Positions 1-7,564 of a stretch of 9,472 nt of DNA are shown here, piece by piece. A model generated the notes under the pieces. That model had not been told where the DNA came from. It did no database searches and worked only from the letters and a program-made list of their open reading frames with translations. Every line of letters begins with the position of its first letter. The first letter of the stretch is position 1. The stretch is from the NCBI GenBank assembly GCA_947450405.1, contig CANFVI010000061.1:1-9472 (forward strand). Direction: 5' to 3'. The position numbers were made by a program, and so were the translations under genes. This stretch comes from Flavobacteriales bacterium (GTDB taxonomy: Bacteria; Bacteroidota; Bacteroidia; NS11-12g; UBA955).

Positions 1-2
1 GT

Positions 3-3000
3 AAATCTTACGATAAAATGTGGAAAGTAACCCGTGATGAGTTGGAAGAATTTGCAAATAGTAAGTTTTTATCACAAAGTGCAGGAATTCGTGATTGGCC
101 AGCTGGTAACTCTCGTTCTTATAAAATTGGTGCTGAATCTGAATATTTGGCTCCATATAAAGAAGTAGTTCCTGATGGAATCTATAACCCTACGGATGGA
201 GAACATCCTGTAATTGATGAGCGTCGTCCAGTTGCTGAAAACGGGGTAGACCGTCAGCCAGATATGTTTATTTGGTGGGTTTACAACGACAAAGGAAATA
301 TTCATGGTACCACAGGCCAAGCAATTGGTATAGAGTGTCAAACTACTGCGTTTGCTTTCTCTACTAATGATGAAGTAAACAACATGACTTTCTATTCAAC
401 CAAAATTATCAATAGAGGTTTTACTGCTTTGAATGATTGTTACATGGGACAATGGGTAGATGCCGATTTGGGTAACTATGCCGATGACTATGTAGGTTGT
501 GATGTTGGACGTGGCTTAGGTTTCTGTTATAATGGTGATGATGATGACGAAGGTGTTTTGGGTTATGGATTAAATCCACCAACCATTGGAGTTGACTATT
601 TTGAAGGTCCAACTGATACAGCTGGAAAGCAAATGGGATTGAGTCACTTTATGTATTACAATAACTCTGCTGACCAAATTACAGGTGATCCACAAACTGC
701 CAATCAATATTATAATTTCTTGATGGGGAAATGGAAAGGTGGCCAAAATGTAACTTGGGGTGGAAATGGTTTAGGTGGATCAAGGGTTTGTAATTATATG
801 TTCCCTGGAAATACCGATCCTCAATTTGCAGGAGAAACTTGGACTGAAAAGTCTGCAGGTAACAGACCTGGTGATCGTCGTTTTATCCAATCTACTGGTC
901 CTTTCTTAATGAAACCGGGACAAGTTCAACGTATTACTGTTGGTGTTGTTTGGGCTAGAACTACACAAGGTGGTGCCCAAGGTTCATTAGATTTGTTGAA
1001 ATTGGCTTCTGACAAAGCGCAAACATTATTCAACAATAATTTTAAGATTTTAGATGGTCCTAATGCGCCAGACGTTGATGTACAGGAATTGAATCAAGAA
1101 GTTGTTTTGAAGTTCTTAAATACCAATTCTCCTAAAATTGAGAATTATACTGAGCTTTATAAAGATGCGAATAACAAAACCAAAACCTACAAATTTGAAG
1201 GTTATTTGGTATACCAATTAAAAGATGGTACAGTAAACACTGGTGATTTAGATAATGTTGATAAAGCACGTTTATTATTCCAATGTGACGTTAAAAATAA
1301 CAGAGGTCAAATTATTAATAAAGTTTTTGATCCAAAATTGTCACAAAATATTCCAGTAGAAAAAGTAGATGGTGCTGATAAAGGAGTACAACATTCGTAT
1401 AGTATCAAAAATGATTTGTTTGCTACTACTGCAAATACCCAATTGATTGATTTCAAAAACTACTACTACATGGTTTTGAGTTACGCTATTTTAAGTGATG
1501 ATTCTTTACAAGTAGATCCAAATCAGTTTTTAGCAGGAAGAAGAAATATCAAAACTTACCGCGCTACGCCTCATGATCCAATGCCAGAAGAGGCAGGAAC
1601 TGAGTTGAACGCAGGTTATGGTTCAGGTCCATTACTGTCAAGAATATCTGGTAGGGGTAATGGCGGAATGTCATTGGAGTTCACTCAAGAAACCATTGAT
1701 ACAATTCTTAAATTTAACATTGCAAATAGACCAACATATGTTGGTGGTGCTGGTCCTGTGAATATCAAAGTGGTTGATCCTTTAAAAGTACCAGATGCAA
1801 AATTTGAATTGGTATTTAAAGAGAATAAACCATCATTATCGAATGGTTTAAAAGATTCAATCACCAAAAATACATCTTGGTTTTTGGTTAAAAAAGGCAA
1901 AGATGGAAGTGGTAATGATACTATTTTCTCTGATACAACATTAGCTTACCGTTTTGAATCCGTACAAGGAAAAAGAAGTTTGCAAAACGCTACAAAAGAA
2001 ACTTTGGCTGATTGGGGAATGAGTATTGAAATTGCTCAAACAAACAATCCAGGTGAATTTGTAACAGGTGATCCTTCCAATGGATTGATTGATTGGTCGG
2101 TGAAATGGGAAGACAATGGAAAACAATGGTTAAACGCTGTTGCAGATAATGATGCGCAAAGCACACCTACGTCTGGAAGTTTGTGGTTGAATTGGATTCG
2201 TTCTGGTTACACAGGAAAAGGAGCTGCATTTGATGGTTATACTTCTGACTTTTTAATGTCTGACGGTGTTACGCCTGTTGATCCAAGTCAATCATTTGAG
2301 AAGATATGGGGAGGTAGAATTGCACCTTATGGTTTGGCCGCACGTGAAAAATACAGTGCAACAAATGATAAAAATACATATGGATTTGCATGGGCTGGTA
2401 ATACATCTTGGTTGCAAAATCCAATTGCCGAACTTTCGAGTTTCAAATTAGTTATCACCAAAGACCAATCTAAATGGACACGTTGTCCTGTTTTGGAAAT
2501 GGCTGATGAAGAACTTTCGAATAGTACAGAAGGTAAAATGGTTAAATTCAACATGCGTTGGGCTGATTCTAAAGACCAAAAAGGAAACGTTATTACAGGA
2601 AGTAGAGGTTTAAGTTATTTCCCAGGATATGCGATCAATTTGGAAACAGGAGAGAGATTGGCTTTGGCTTTTGGTGAAGATAGTTATTTGGCAGGTGAAA
2701 ATGGTAGAGATATGATTTGGAATCCTACACCAAATATTTACAATGACAATGCAAATTATCCAGCAATCGGTGGAAAACACTTTATTTACATTTTTGGAAC
2801 AGGTAAATCAGGAATAACTAGAACCAACCAAGGTATGAGATATATGGGTGAAGCTGAGCCTGATTTTGATAGATTTAGAAAAGGACTTGAGGCAACTGCT
2901 GTTGGTTCTGCACCAAGTAGTACAGAAAAATTGAAATTATTGTCTCAAGTAAATTGGATTATCCCGACTTATTTGGCAGGTGGTTATGACATGAAGAATG

Positions 3001-3497
3001 GTATTCCTCCAACTGATGTAACTATTACTGTGAGAATTAAAAAAGCATACGCTCCTTTTGAATCTGCGGATAAAAGAAATCAAGTTGATAGAGGGGGTGC
3101 TAATAAGTATTCTTTGCCAATGTACGAATTTGATGGTGGTTTAATTGCCCCTAAGCGTTCTGTTGAAATTGGTAAAAAATCATTGGAAATGGTGAATATT
3201 GTTCCAAATCCTTATAGAGGCTACAGTGAATATGAAAACAGCCCAATTGATACAAGAGTTAAAATCATTAATTTACCACCTACATGTAAGATTACAATAT
3301 TTGACATGTCTGGTAATTTGATTCGCACAATTAATAAGGCGGATGATGCAACTTACTACCAGTGGGATTTGAAAAATGGAAGCAATGTGCCTATTTCTAG
3401 TGGCTTGTACTTAATACATGTAAAAGCTCCAGGTTTGGGTGAGAAAATTGTACGTTGGTATGGAATTATGCATGCCGTTGATTTAGATACATATTAA
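3..3497 (+). CDS. Large T9SS-exported surface protein, 5' partial
   Basis: The reading frame is open to the left edge of the window, so the true start and any signal peptide lie upstream; the first ATG in view, at 18, leaves 1159 residues. I recognise the protein only as one of the large Bacteroidota T9SS cargo proteins and do not know its function. Numbering from that ATG, residues 146-162 hold a conserved-looking block rich in Asp, Gly and Trp (WVDADLGNYADDYVGCD), followed by an acidic run at 173-177 that might bind calcium. The middle is long, beta-rich in appearance and has no catalytic motif I can name. Residues about 1054-1159 look like a T9SS type A-like sorting domain: VPNPYRG, then an IFDMSGNLIRTI strand, WDLKNG, and SSGLYLIHV. 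It does not end on the usual short Lys-rich strand but continues with a WYGIMHAVDLDTY tail. It precedes a PorV-family gene by 11 bases, which supports export to the surface. Confidence 0.85.
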   Translation, partial: KSYDKMWKVTRDELEEFANSKFLSQSAGIRDWPAGNSRSYKIGAESEYLAPYKEVVPDGIYNPTDGEHPVIDERRPVAENGVDRQPDMFIWWVYNDKGNIHGTTGQAIGIECQTTAFAFSTNDEVNNMTFYSTKIINRGFTALNDCYMGQWVDADLGNYADDYVGCDVGRGLGFCYNGDDDDEGVLGYGLNPPTIGVDYFEGPTDTAGKQMGLSHFMYYNNSADQITGDPQTANQYYNFLMGKWKGGQNVTWGGNGLGGSRVCNYMFPGNTDPQFAGETWTEKSAGNRPGDRRFIQSTGPFLMKPGQVQRITVGVVWARTTQGGAQGSLDLLKLASDKAQTLFNNNFKILDGPNAPDVDVQELNQEVVLKFLNTNSPKIENYTELYKDANNKTKTYKFEGYLVYQLKDGTVNTGDLDNVDKARLLFQCDVKNNRGQIINKVFDPKLSQNIPVEKVDGADKGVQHSYSIKNDLFATTANTQLIDFKNYYYMVLSYAILSDDSLQVDPNQFLAGRRNIKTYRATPHDPMPEEAGTELNAGYGSGPLLSRISGRGNGGMSLEFTQETIDTILKFNIANRPTYVGGAGPVNIKVVDPLKVPDAKFELVFKENKPSLSNGLKDSITKNTSWFLVKKGKDGSGNDTIFSDTTLAYRFESVQGKRSLQNATKETLADWGMSIEIAQTNNPGEFVTGDPSNGLIDWSVKWEDNGKQWLNAVADNDAQSTPTSGSLWLNWIRSGYTGKGAAFDGYTSDFLMSDGVTPVDPSQSFEKIWGGRIAPYGLAAREKYSATNDKNTYGFAWAGNTSWLQNPIAELSSFKLVITKDQSKWTRCPVLEMADEELSNSTEGKMVKFNMRWADSKDQKGNVITGSRGLSYFPGYAINLETGERLALAFGEDSYLAGENGRDMIWNPTPNIYNDNANYPAIGGKHFIYIFGTGKSGITRTNQGMRYMGEAEPDFDRFRKGLEATAVGSAPSSTEKLKLLSQVNWIIPTYLAGGYDMKNGIPPTDVTITVRIKKAYAPFESADKRNQVDRGGANKYSLPMYEFDGGLIAPKRSVEIGKKSLEMVNIVPNPYRGYSEYENSPIDTRVKIINLPPTCKITIFDMSGNLIRTINKADDATYYQWDLKNGSNVPISSGLYLIHVKAPGLGEKIVRWYGIMHAVDLDTY

Positions 3498-3508
3498 TAT
3501 TGACAACG

Positions 3509-4654
3509 ATGAAAATCAATTTGAAAAATATATCAGCAGTTGCTTTAACTATTGTGTTAAGTGGTGCGAATAACCTTTTCGCTGGTAATCCTGAGCGTCA
3601 AGGTCAAGCTGGTGCTGCTCAGCTTACAATCAATCCGTGGAGCAGAAGCTCAGGAATGGGTTGGGCTAATGGAGGAAGAATAACAGGTGCAGAGGCAATG
3701 TTTATGAACGTTGCGGGACTTGATAGAATGGTGAACAATACAGAATTGGTATTTAACCGCACTGAATGGCTTGTAGGCTCTGGAATTGGCGTAAATAATG
3801 TTGGTTTCGCTCAACGTATGGGTGAAGACGGTGAAGGTGGTACTTTGGGTATTCAGGTAATGCAGTTTGGTATTGACCCTATTGATATCAGAACTGAACA
3901 AAACCCCTACGGAGGTATTGGTACTTATAGAGTGAGTATGACCAATATTGGTCTTTCATATTCTAAAAGTTTCAGTAAAAATATTTCTGCGGGTGTAACA
4001 GCTAGAATGCTTTCTGAAGGTATTCCGGATGCCCAGGCAAATGGAATGTCAATTGATGCAGGTGTTCAATATTCTGCAAACCTAAGTCCTTCCAAAAATA
4101 ATATCAAAAAGAACGATTTTAACTTCGGTATTTCTATCAAAAACATAGGTCCAGATATGGATTTTACCGGTGAAGGTTTAAGTTATAAAGCAATGTTACA
4201 GAATGGAACATTTGATAAGACAATGGTTGTGAAAACATCAGCGGTGAAATTGCCTGCTTTGTTGAATATTGCGGCTTCATACGATCTTAAATTAGATAGA
4301 GCCGAAAATCAATATGACAATCGTTTAACACTTGCCTTTGCTTTTACAAACAATTCATTCAGTGCAAATCAAACTACTTTGTCTGCAGAATACGCGTACA
4401 AGGATTTCATTATGGTACGTGGAGGTTTTGCTTACCAAGAAGGTATTTTTAGTGAAGACACAAGAACTTCAGCATTTACTGGTCCATTTTGTGGACTAAG
4501 TTATGATTGGCATGTGTTAGATGGTGATAATCAAGATAATGTGATTTCAATTGACTATAGCTACCGTGCTACAAATCCTTTCGGTGGTTGCCATTCATTT
4601 GGAATAAGAATCGGTTTAGGTTCAGAATCTAACGGAAAAGTAAAGAAAGACTAA
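3509..4654 (+). CDS. PorV/PorQ-family outer-membrane protein
   Basis: This is a 381-residue protein with a Sec signal peptide: a MKINLKN start, a hydrophobic stretch at about residues 9-22 and likely cleavage after NNLFA at residue 25. The mature N-terminus (GNPERQGQAGAAQLTINPW, then SSGMGWANGG and AMFMNVAGL) follows the PorV/PorQ pattern of 'leu-x-ile-x-P-x-a-R-x-x-gmG ... NpAgL'. The rest is alternating beta-strands with aromatic ends, as in a 14-stranded FadL-like barrel. PorV is the T9SS shuttle protein that takes folded cargo from the translocon to the attachment complex. Because this copy sits directly behind a T9SS cargo gene, a role as dedicated partner or anchor is plausible but inferred. 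A TTG in the same frame at 3500 would add three residues; ATG 3509 gives the better signal peptide. It is probably cotranscribed with the upstream gene and ends at a strong terminator. Confidence 0.85.
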   Translation: MKINLKNISAVALTIVLSGANNLFAGNPERQGQAGAAQLTINPWSRSSGMGWANGGRITGAEAMFMNVAGLDRMVNNTELVFNRTEWLVGSGIGVNNVGFAQRMGEDGEGGTLGIQVMQFGIDPIDIRTEQNPYGGIGTYRVSMTNIGLSYSKSFSKNISAGVTARMLSEGIPDAQANGMSIDAGVQYSANLSPSKNNIKKNDFNFGISIKNIGPDMDFTGEGLSYKAMLQNGTFDKTMVVKTSAVKLPALLNIAASYDLKLDRAENQYDNRLTLAFAFTNNSFSANQTTLSAEYAYKDFIMVRGGFAYQEGIFSEDTRTSAFTGPFCGLSYDWHVLDGDNQDNVISIDYSYRATNPFGGCHSFGIRIGLGSESNGKVKKD

Positions 4655-4667
4655 AATAAAATTTTAT

Positions 4668-4675
4668 TATATTTG
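4668..4675 (+). promoter_or_regulatory. Possible -7 box (TATATTTG) ahead of greA
   Basis: The octamer matches the Bacteroidota housekeeping -7 consensus TAnnTTTG exactly. No TTTG is present at the usual -33 spacing. A 14-bp perfect AT palindrome (4655-4668) abuts it. Initiation here would begin near 4680, just before the terminator hairpin, so the greA transcript would carry that hairpin at its 5' end. No better promoter was seen between the hairpin and greA. The match could be chance in AT-rich DNA. Confidence 0.4.
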
Positions 4676-4682
4676 TATTATT

Positions 4683-4718
4683 GTTGCATCAATGAACACA
4701 TTGGTGCAACTTTTTTTT
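4683..4718 (+). terminator. Rho-independent terminator after the PorV-like gene
   Basis: A 12-bp stem (4683-4694 with 4699-4710) contains one G-U wobble and encloses an AACA loop at 4695-4698. Eight T residues (4711-4718) follow at once. It lies 28 bases past the PorV-like stop and 28 bases before the greA start, so it separates the T9SS unit from the housekeeping cluster. The arms are direct to read and the structure is close to ideal. Confidence 0.92.
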
Positions 4719-4746
4719 AATCAATAATCAAAACAAAACTAGAATT

Positions 4747-5220
4747 ATGAGCAACATTCAATATTTTACTCAAGAAGGCTTAGACGCAATTAAGGCTGAA
4801 TTACAGGAATTAAAGCAGGTTCAACGTCCTCTTATAATCCAGGCAATCGCTGAAGCTAGAGATAAGGGCGATTTAAGTGAGAATGCCGAGTATGATGCTG
4901 CCAAAGAGGCTCAAGGTCACATAGAAGATAGAATTGCGCAAATGGATAGCTTACTTGCAAATTCTCGTGTTATCGATAGTTCTTTGCTTGATACGAGTAA
5001 AGTAAGTATTCTTTGCCATGTGCGTGTTAAAAATCACAATGTTGGTAAAGAAGCTGTTTATATGTTGGTTTCAGAAAAAGAAGCAAACCTCAAAGAAAAT
5101 AAAATCTCTGTAAAAAGCGCAATTGGTGCTGGACTTTTAGGTAGGGTTGTTGGTGAAATTGCAGAGATAACCGTTCCTGCAGGTATTGTAAAACTTGAGA
5201 TTTTAGAAATATTTGTTTAA
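4747..5220 (+). CDS. greA: Transcription elongation factor GreA
   Basis: GreA binds the secondary channel of RNA polymerase and stimulates cleavage of backtracked transcripts so that stalled complexes can resume. The 157-residue length is normal for the family. Residues 1-75 form the N-terminal coiled coil with the hallmark tip ARDKGDLSENAEYDAAKE at about 37-54; D42 and E45 correspond to the acidic pair that coordinates the catalytic magnesium (E. coli D41 and E44). The C-terminal FKBP-like domain (about 82-157) keeps the LLGRVVGEIAEITVPAG strand pattern and ends EILEI. One local change is SAIGAGLLG where many homologues have SPIGKALLG. It is first in a cluster of four genes; its TAA stop shares a base with the ATG of the HIT gene. 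ATG 4747 is preceded by an A-rich leader with no Shine-Dalgarno site, as is usual in Bacteroidota. Confidence 0.97.
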   Translation: MSNIQYFTQEGLDAIKAELQELKQVQRPLIIQAIAEARDKGDLSENAEYDAAKEAQGHIEDRIAQMDSLLANSRVIDSSLLDTSKVSILCHVRVKNHNVGKEAVYMLVSEKEANLKENKISVKSAIGAGLLGRVVGEIAEITVPAGIVKLEILEIFV

Positions 5221-5612
5221 TGGCAAGTATCTTCTCTAAAATTATTGCAGGTGAAATTCCTTGTTATAAAATTTATGAGGATGATAATCATTTGGCTTTT
5301 TTAGATGTGATGCCATTGGTTAGGGGCCACGTATTGGTTGTTCCTAAGAAAGAAATAGACTATATATTTGATCTGTCTGCAGATGAATTAGCAAGTATGT
5401 GGAAATTTGCTCTTCCCATTGCTAAAGCTATTAAAATGACTATCCCTTGCAAAAGAATTGGTACTTCTGTAATAGGATTAGAAGTGCCTCATGCACATAT
5501 TCATTTGGTTCCAATGAATACTGCCAATGATTTGAATTTTACTAGAGAAAAGTTGCAAATTTCTCCTGAAGAATTGGCTCAAATTGCTGAATTAATTAGA
5601 AGCGCAATTTAA
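5220..5612 (+). CDS. HIT-family (HinT-like) nucleotide hydrolase
   Basis: This is a cytoplasmic histidine-triad protein of 130 residues, the usual size for HinT-like purine nucleoside phosphoramidases. The N-terminal signature SIFSKIIAGEIPCYKIYED is seen at residues 3-21, then FLDVMP and RGHVLVVPK in the core sheet. The triad motif HAHIHLVP begins at residue 91 (H91, H93, H95); the central histidine is the nucleophile in this family. Instead of the common NxGxxAGQxVxH lead-in, it has VIGLEVPH, a form that I believe is usual in Bacteroidota homologues. The physiological substrate is not fixed for bacterial members; hydrolysis of adenosine phosphoramidates or aminoacyl-adenylates is expected. 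Its ATG overlaps the greA stop by one base (TAATG), pointing to translational coupling. Confidence 0.93.
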   Translation: MASIFSKIIAGEIPCYKIYEDDNHLAFLDVMPLVRGHVLVVPKKEIDYIFDLSADELASMWKFALPIAKAIKMTIPCKRIGTSVIGLEVPHAHIHLVPMNTANDLNFTREKLQISPEELAQIAELIRSAI

Positions 5613-5633
5613 CCTTTTTTTGTTCTTTTGGTT

Positions 5634-5641
5634 TACATTTG
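5634..5641 (+). promoter_or_regulatory. Possible -7 box (TACATTTG) for lgt
   Basis: This is an exact match to TAnnTTTG in the 33-base gap between the HIT gene and lgt. Transcription would be expected to begin about 4-7 bases past the box, which falls on or next to the lgt ATG at 5646 and would give a leaderless or nearly leaderless message. No TTTG is present at a good -33 distance; the nearest, at 5619-5622, is too close. Only the sequence match supports it. Confidence 0.4.
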
Positions 5642-5645
5642 TATA

Positions 5646-6428
5646 ATGTACCCAGAGCTATTTCATATTGGAACTTTAACCGTTTATAGTTATGGTTTTT
5701 TTATTATTTGGGGGGTGATTCTCTCTTTCTTATTCTTATATAAAAATAAACATGAATTTGGTTTATCAGTAGATAAAATCAGTGAGTTCTTTTTGTATTG
5801 TTTTGGAAGTGTTTTCGTAGGAGGTAAATTGTTTTATTTTTTGGAAAGACCTGTTTATTATATAAAAAATATGCAGGATTTCTTTGCTGATTTTGGACAA
5901 GGTTTCGTGTTTTATGGTTCTTTTTTACTAACAATACCAGTTTTGATTTGGTGGTTTAGGAAAAACAAAATCCCAGTTTTATATGCGTTTGACTTTACTG
6001 CTGTTTGTGGGGCTTTGGTTCATGGCTTTGGTAAAATTGGGTGCTTTATGGCAGGCTGTTGTCACGGCATAAAATGTAATGCTAAATGGGGTGTAGTTTT
6101 TACAGATCCCCAATCTGTAGCTTTTCCTTTAAATGTTCCTGTTTATCCTGTTCAATTGTGGGATGCCACGGTAATTTTACTCATTGCCACTTTTCTGATT
6201 TTCGTAAGAAGAAAAAAACAATTTGATGGCCAATTCTTTTTAATTTATGCTATCGTTTATTCCATTACTAGATTCTTTACAGAATATTATAGGGGTGATG
6301 ATTCAAGAGGATTCGTTATAAAAAACCATCTTTCTTACGGCCAATTTGTTGCTATCTTGGTTATATTCACTTGTAGTTATTTTTATGTGACGCTTTATAG
6401 AAAGTCTAAATCTTTAACAAAAAAATGA
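5646..6428 (+). CDS. lgt: Prolipoprotein diacylglyceryl transferase Lgt
   Basis: Lgt is an inner-membrane enzyme that transfers diacylglycerol from phosphatidylglycerol to the lipobox cysteine of prolipoproteins, the first step of lipoprotein maturation. The 260-residue protein starts MYPELFHIGTLTVYSYG, typical of the family, so ATG 5646 is preferred over the in-frame TTG at 5628. Several hydrophobic segments span it (roughly 15-32, 46-66, 88-103, 115-135, 172-188, 197-212, 233-250). Family blocks seen are GFVFYGS at 87-92, FGKIGCFMAGCCHG at 128-141, YPVQLWDA at 167-174 and RFFTEYYRGDD at 209-219. The position of the conserved Arg in the RIGxFxNG block (E. coli R143) appears to be Lys130 here. 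It is rich in cysteine around 133-144. The TGA stop overlaps the next gene as ATGA. Confidence 0.95.
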   Translation: MYPELFHIGTLTVYSYGFFIIWGVILSFLFLYKNKHEFGLSVDKISEFFLYCFGSVFVGGKLFYFLERPVYYIKNMQDFFADFGQGFVFYGSFLLTIPVLIWWFRKNKIPVLYAFDFTAVCGALVHGFGKIGCFMAGCCHGIKCNAKWGVVFTDPQSVAFPLNVPVYPVQLWDATVILLIATFLIFVRRKKQFDGQFFLIYAIVYSITRFFTEYYRGDDSRGFVIKNHLSYGQFVAILVIFTCSYFYVTLYRKSKSLTKK

Positions 6429-7528
6429 AGTTTGCAGAGGTTGTTGGTCAAGATAAATTAAAGAAGCAGCTGATTCATGGCGTTACAGTTGGAAGAATTC
6501 CACATGCCCAATTGTTTTTAGGGAAAGTTGGTAATGGTTCTCTACCATTGGCATTGGCTTATGCCCAATATGTTTCGTGCACCAATAGACAATTAGACGA
6601 TAGTTGTGGAATATGTCCATCTTGTTCTAAGTATCAATCCTTAGTCCATCCAGATTTGCATTTTAGCTTTCCATTTCCCTCTAAAGCTGAAGTAGCTTCC
6701 GAATATTTGAAAGAATGGCGTTCCGCACTTTTATCAAATCCATATTTGAATTACGATGAATGGATGGGATTGATTGAAGCCGATAATAAACAAGGAAATA
6801 TACCTGTAAAGGAATGCAGGGCAATCATTAAAAGTTTGTCATTGAAGCCTTTTGAAAGTGAATACAAAGTATTGCTTATGTGGCTTCCTGAGTACTTGGG
6901 TCAAGAAGGGAACATACTATTGAAAATTATTGAAGAGCCGCCACAAAATACATTGTTTTTGTTGGTTGGTGCAAATGCCGATAAAATTATCAATACCATT
7001 ATTTCAAGAACTCAACCTGTTCGGGTTCCACCAATTGGCTTGGGGGAATTGTCAATTGCATTGGTAGAACGATATGAGTTAAGCGAAGCAAATGCCAATA
7101 GGATTGCACAAATGTCGCAAGGTGATTTTAGGACTGCTGTATCTTTGATTCAAGAAACAGAAAATCCATATTTTGATCAGTGGCGGAATTGGATGGGACT
7201 GTGTTATACCAGAAAAATAAGTGATGCCGTAAAATGGTCTGATGAAATGGCAGCCATAGGCAGAGAAAGCTTAAAAAGCTTCCTTTTGTACGGATTAGAA
7301 ATTTTGCGCGGTGTTTTGGTTATTGGATTCGATGGTGCTGTAACTTCATGGGTAGGGCAAGAAAGAGATTTTATTGAGAAATTTAATAACTTACAAATTC
7401 CTGTCCCTCAATTGGAAAAAATCGTATTAGAAATTGAATCGGCCATCTCAAATATTGAGCGAAATGGCAATGCAAAAATGATACTAACCGATTTATCTTT
7501 CAAAGTAGCAAGAAATTTAAAAAAATAA
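6425..7528 (+). CDS. DNA polymerase III delta' subunit (clamp loader, HolB-like)
   Basis: This is a 367-residue AAA+ family protein of the clamp loader, which opens and loads the beta sliding clamp at primed DNA. The start VVGQDKLKKQL and RIPHAQLFLG (residues 24-33) are typical of delta' and DnaX. The Walker A site is degenerate (GKVGNGSLPLA, no GKT/GKS), as expected for delta', which does not hydrolyse ATP. A zinc-binding set C52, C61, C64, C67 is followed by HPDLHF. Residues 148-182 hold the YKVLLMW strand, the NILLKIIEEPP segment and the FLLV strand; SRT at 194-196 is the sensor/arginine-finger motif shared with clamp-loader subunits. The C-terminal third (about 215-367) is helical and less conserved. 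The degenerate P-loop separates it from DnaX (tau/gamma). It overlaps lgt by four bases and ends the cluster. Confidence 0.93.
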   Translation: MKFAEVVGQDKLKKQLIHGVTVGRIPHAQLFLGKVGNGSLPLALAYAQYVSCTNRQLDDSCGICPSCSKYQSLVHPDLHFSFPFPSKAEVASEYLKEWRSALLSNPYLNYDEWMGLIEADNKQGNIPVKECRAIIKSLSLKPFESEYKVLLMWLPEYLGQEGNILLKIIEEPPQNTLFLLVGANADKIINTIISRTQPVRVPPIGLGELSIALVERYELSEANANRIAQMSQGDFRTAVSLIQETENPYFDQWRNWMGLCYTRKISDAVKWSDEMAAIGRESLKSFLLYGLEILRGVLVIGFDGAVTSWVGQERDFIEKFNNLQIPVPQLEKIVLEIESAISNIERNGNAKMILTDLSFKVARNLKK

Positions 7529-7545
7529 TTCATTCCGAGGCAACT

Positions 7546-7564
7546 ATTGTATTGTAAATACAAT
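7546..7564 (+). repeat. Inverted repeat upstream of the ECF sigma gene
   Basis: Two perfect 8-base arms, ATTGTATT (7546-7553) and AATACAAT (7557-7564), flank GTA. The repeat sits in the 68-base gap between the holB-like stop and the sigma start. No run of T follows, so it is a poor intrinsic terminator. A regulator-binding site or a short leader hairpin are alternatives. No TAnnTTTG box was found in this gap, so the sigma gene may be read from an alternative promoter or by readthrough. Confidence 0.5.

Noticed and set aside
72..612. Minus-strand open frames opposite the large exported protein, one of them rich in His
   Set aside because: They lie against a strong coding frame; the His-rich run is only the complement of the GAT/GAC (Asp) codons. 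No start context or family resemblance.
1685..2554. Several 60-75 residue open frames on both strands within the large gene
   Set aside because: Short, unlike any family, and fully inside a continuous well-formed coding frame.
3491..3500. ATATTAATAT palindrome at the end of the large gene
   Set aside because: Ten AT-only bases spanning a stop codon are expected by chance in this composition.
3500..3508. TTG start for the PorV-like protein, also readable as a TTGACA -35 element
   Set aside because: ATG 3509 gives a normal signal peptide. TTGACA is not the Bacteroidota promoter form and no -7 box follows.
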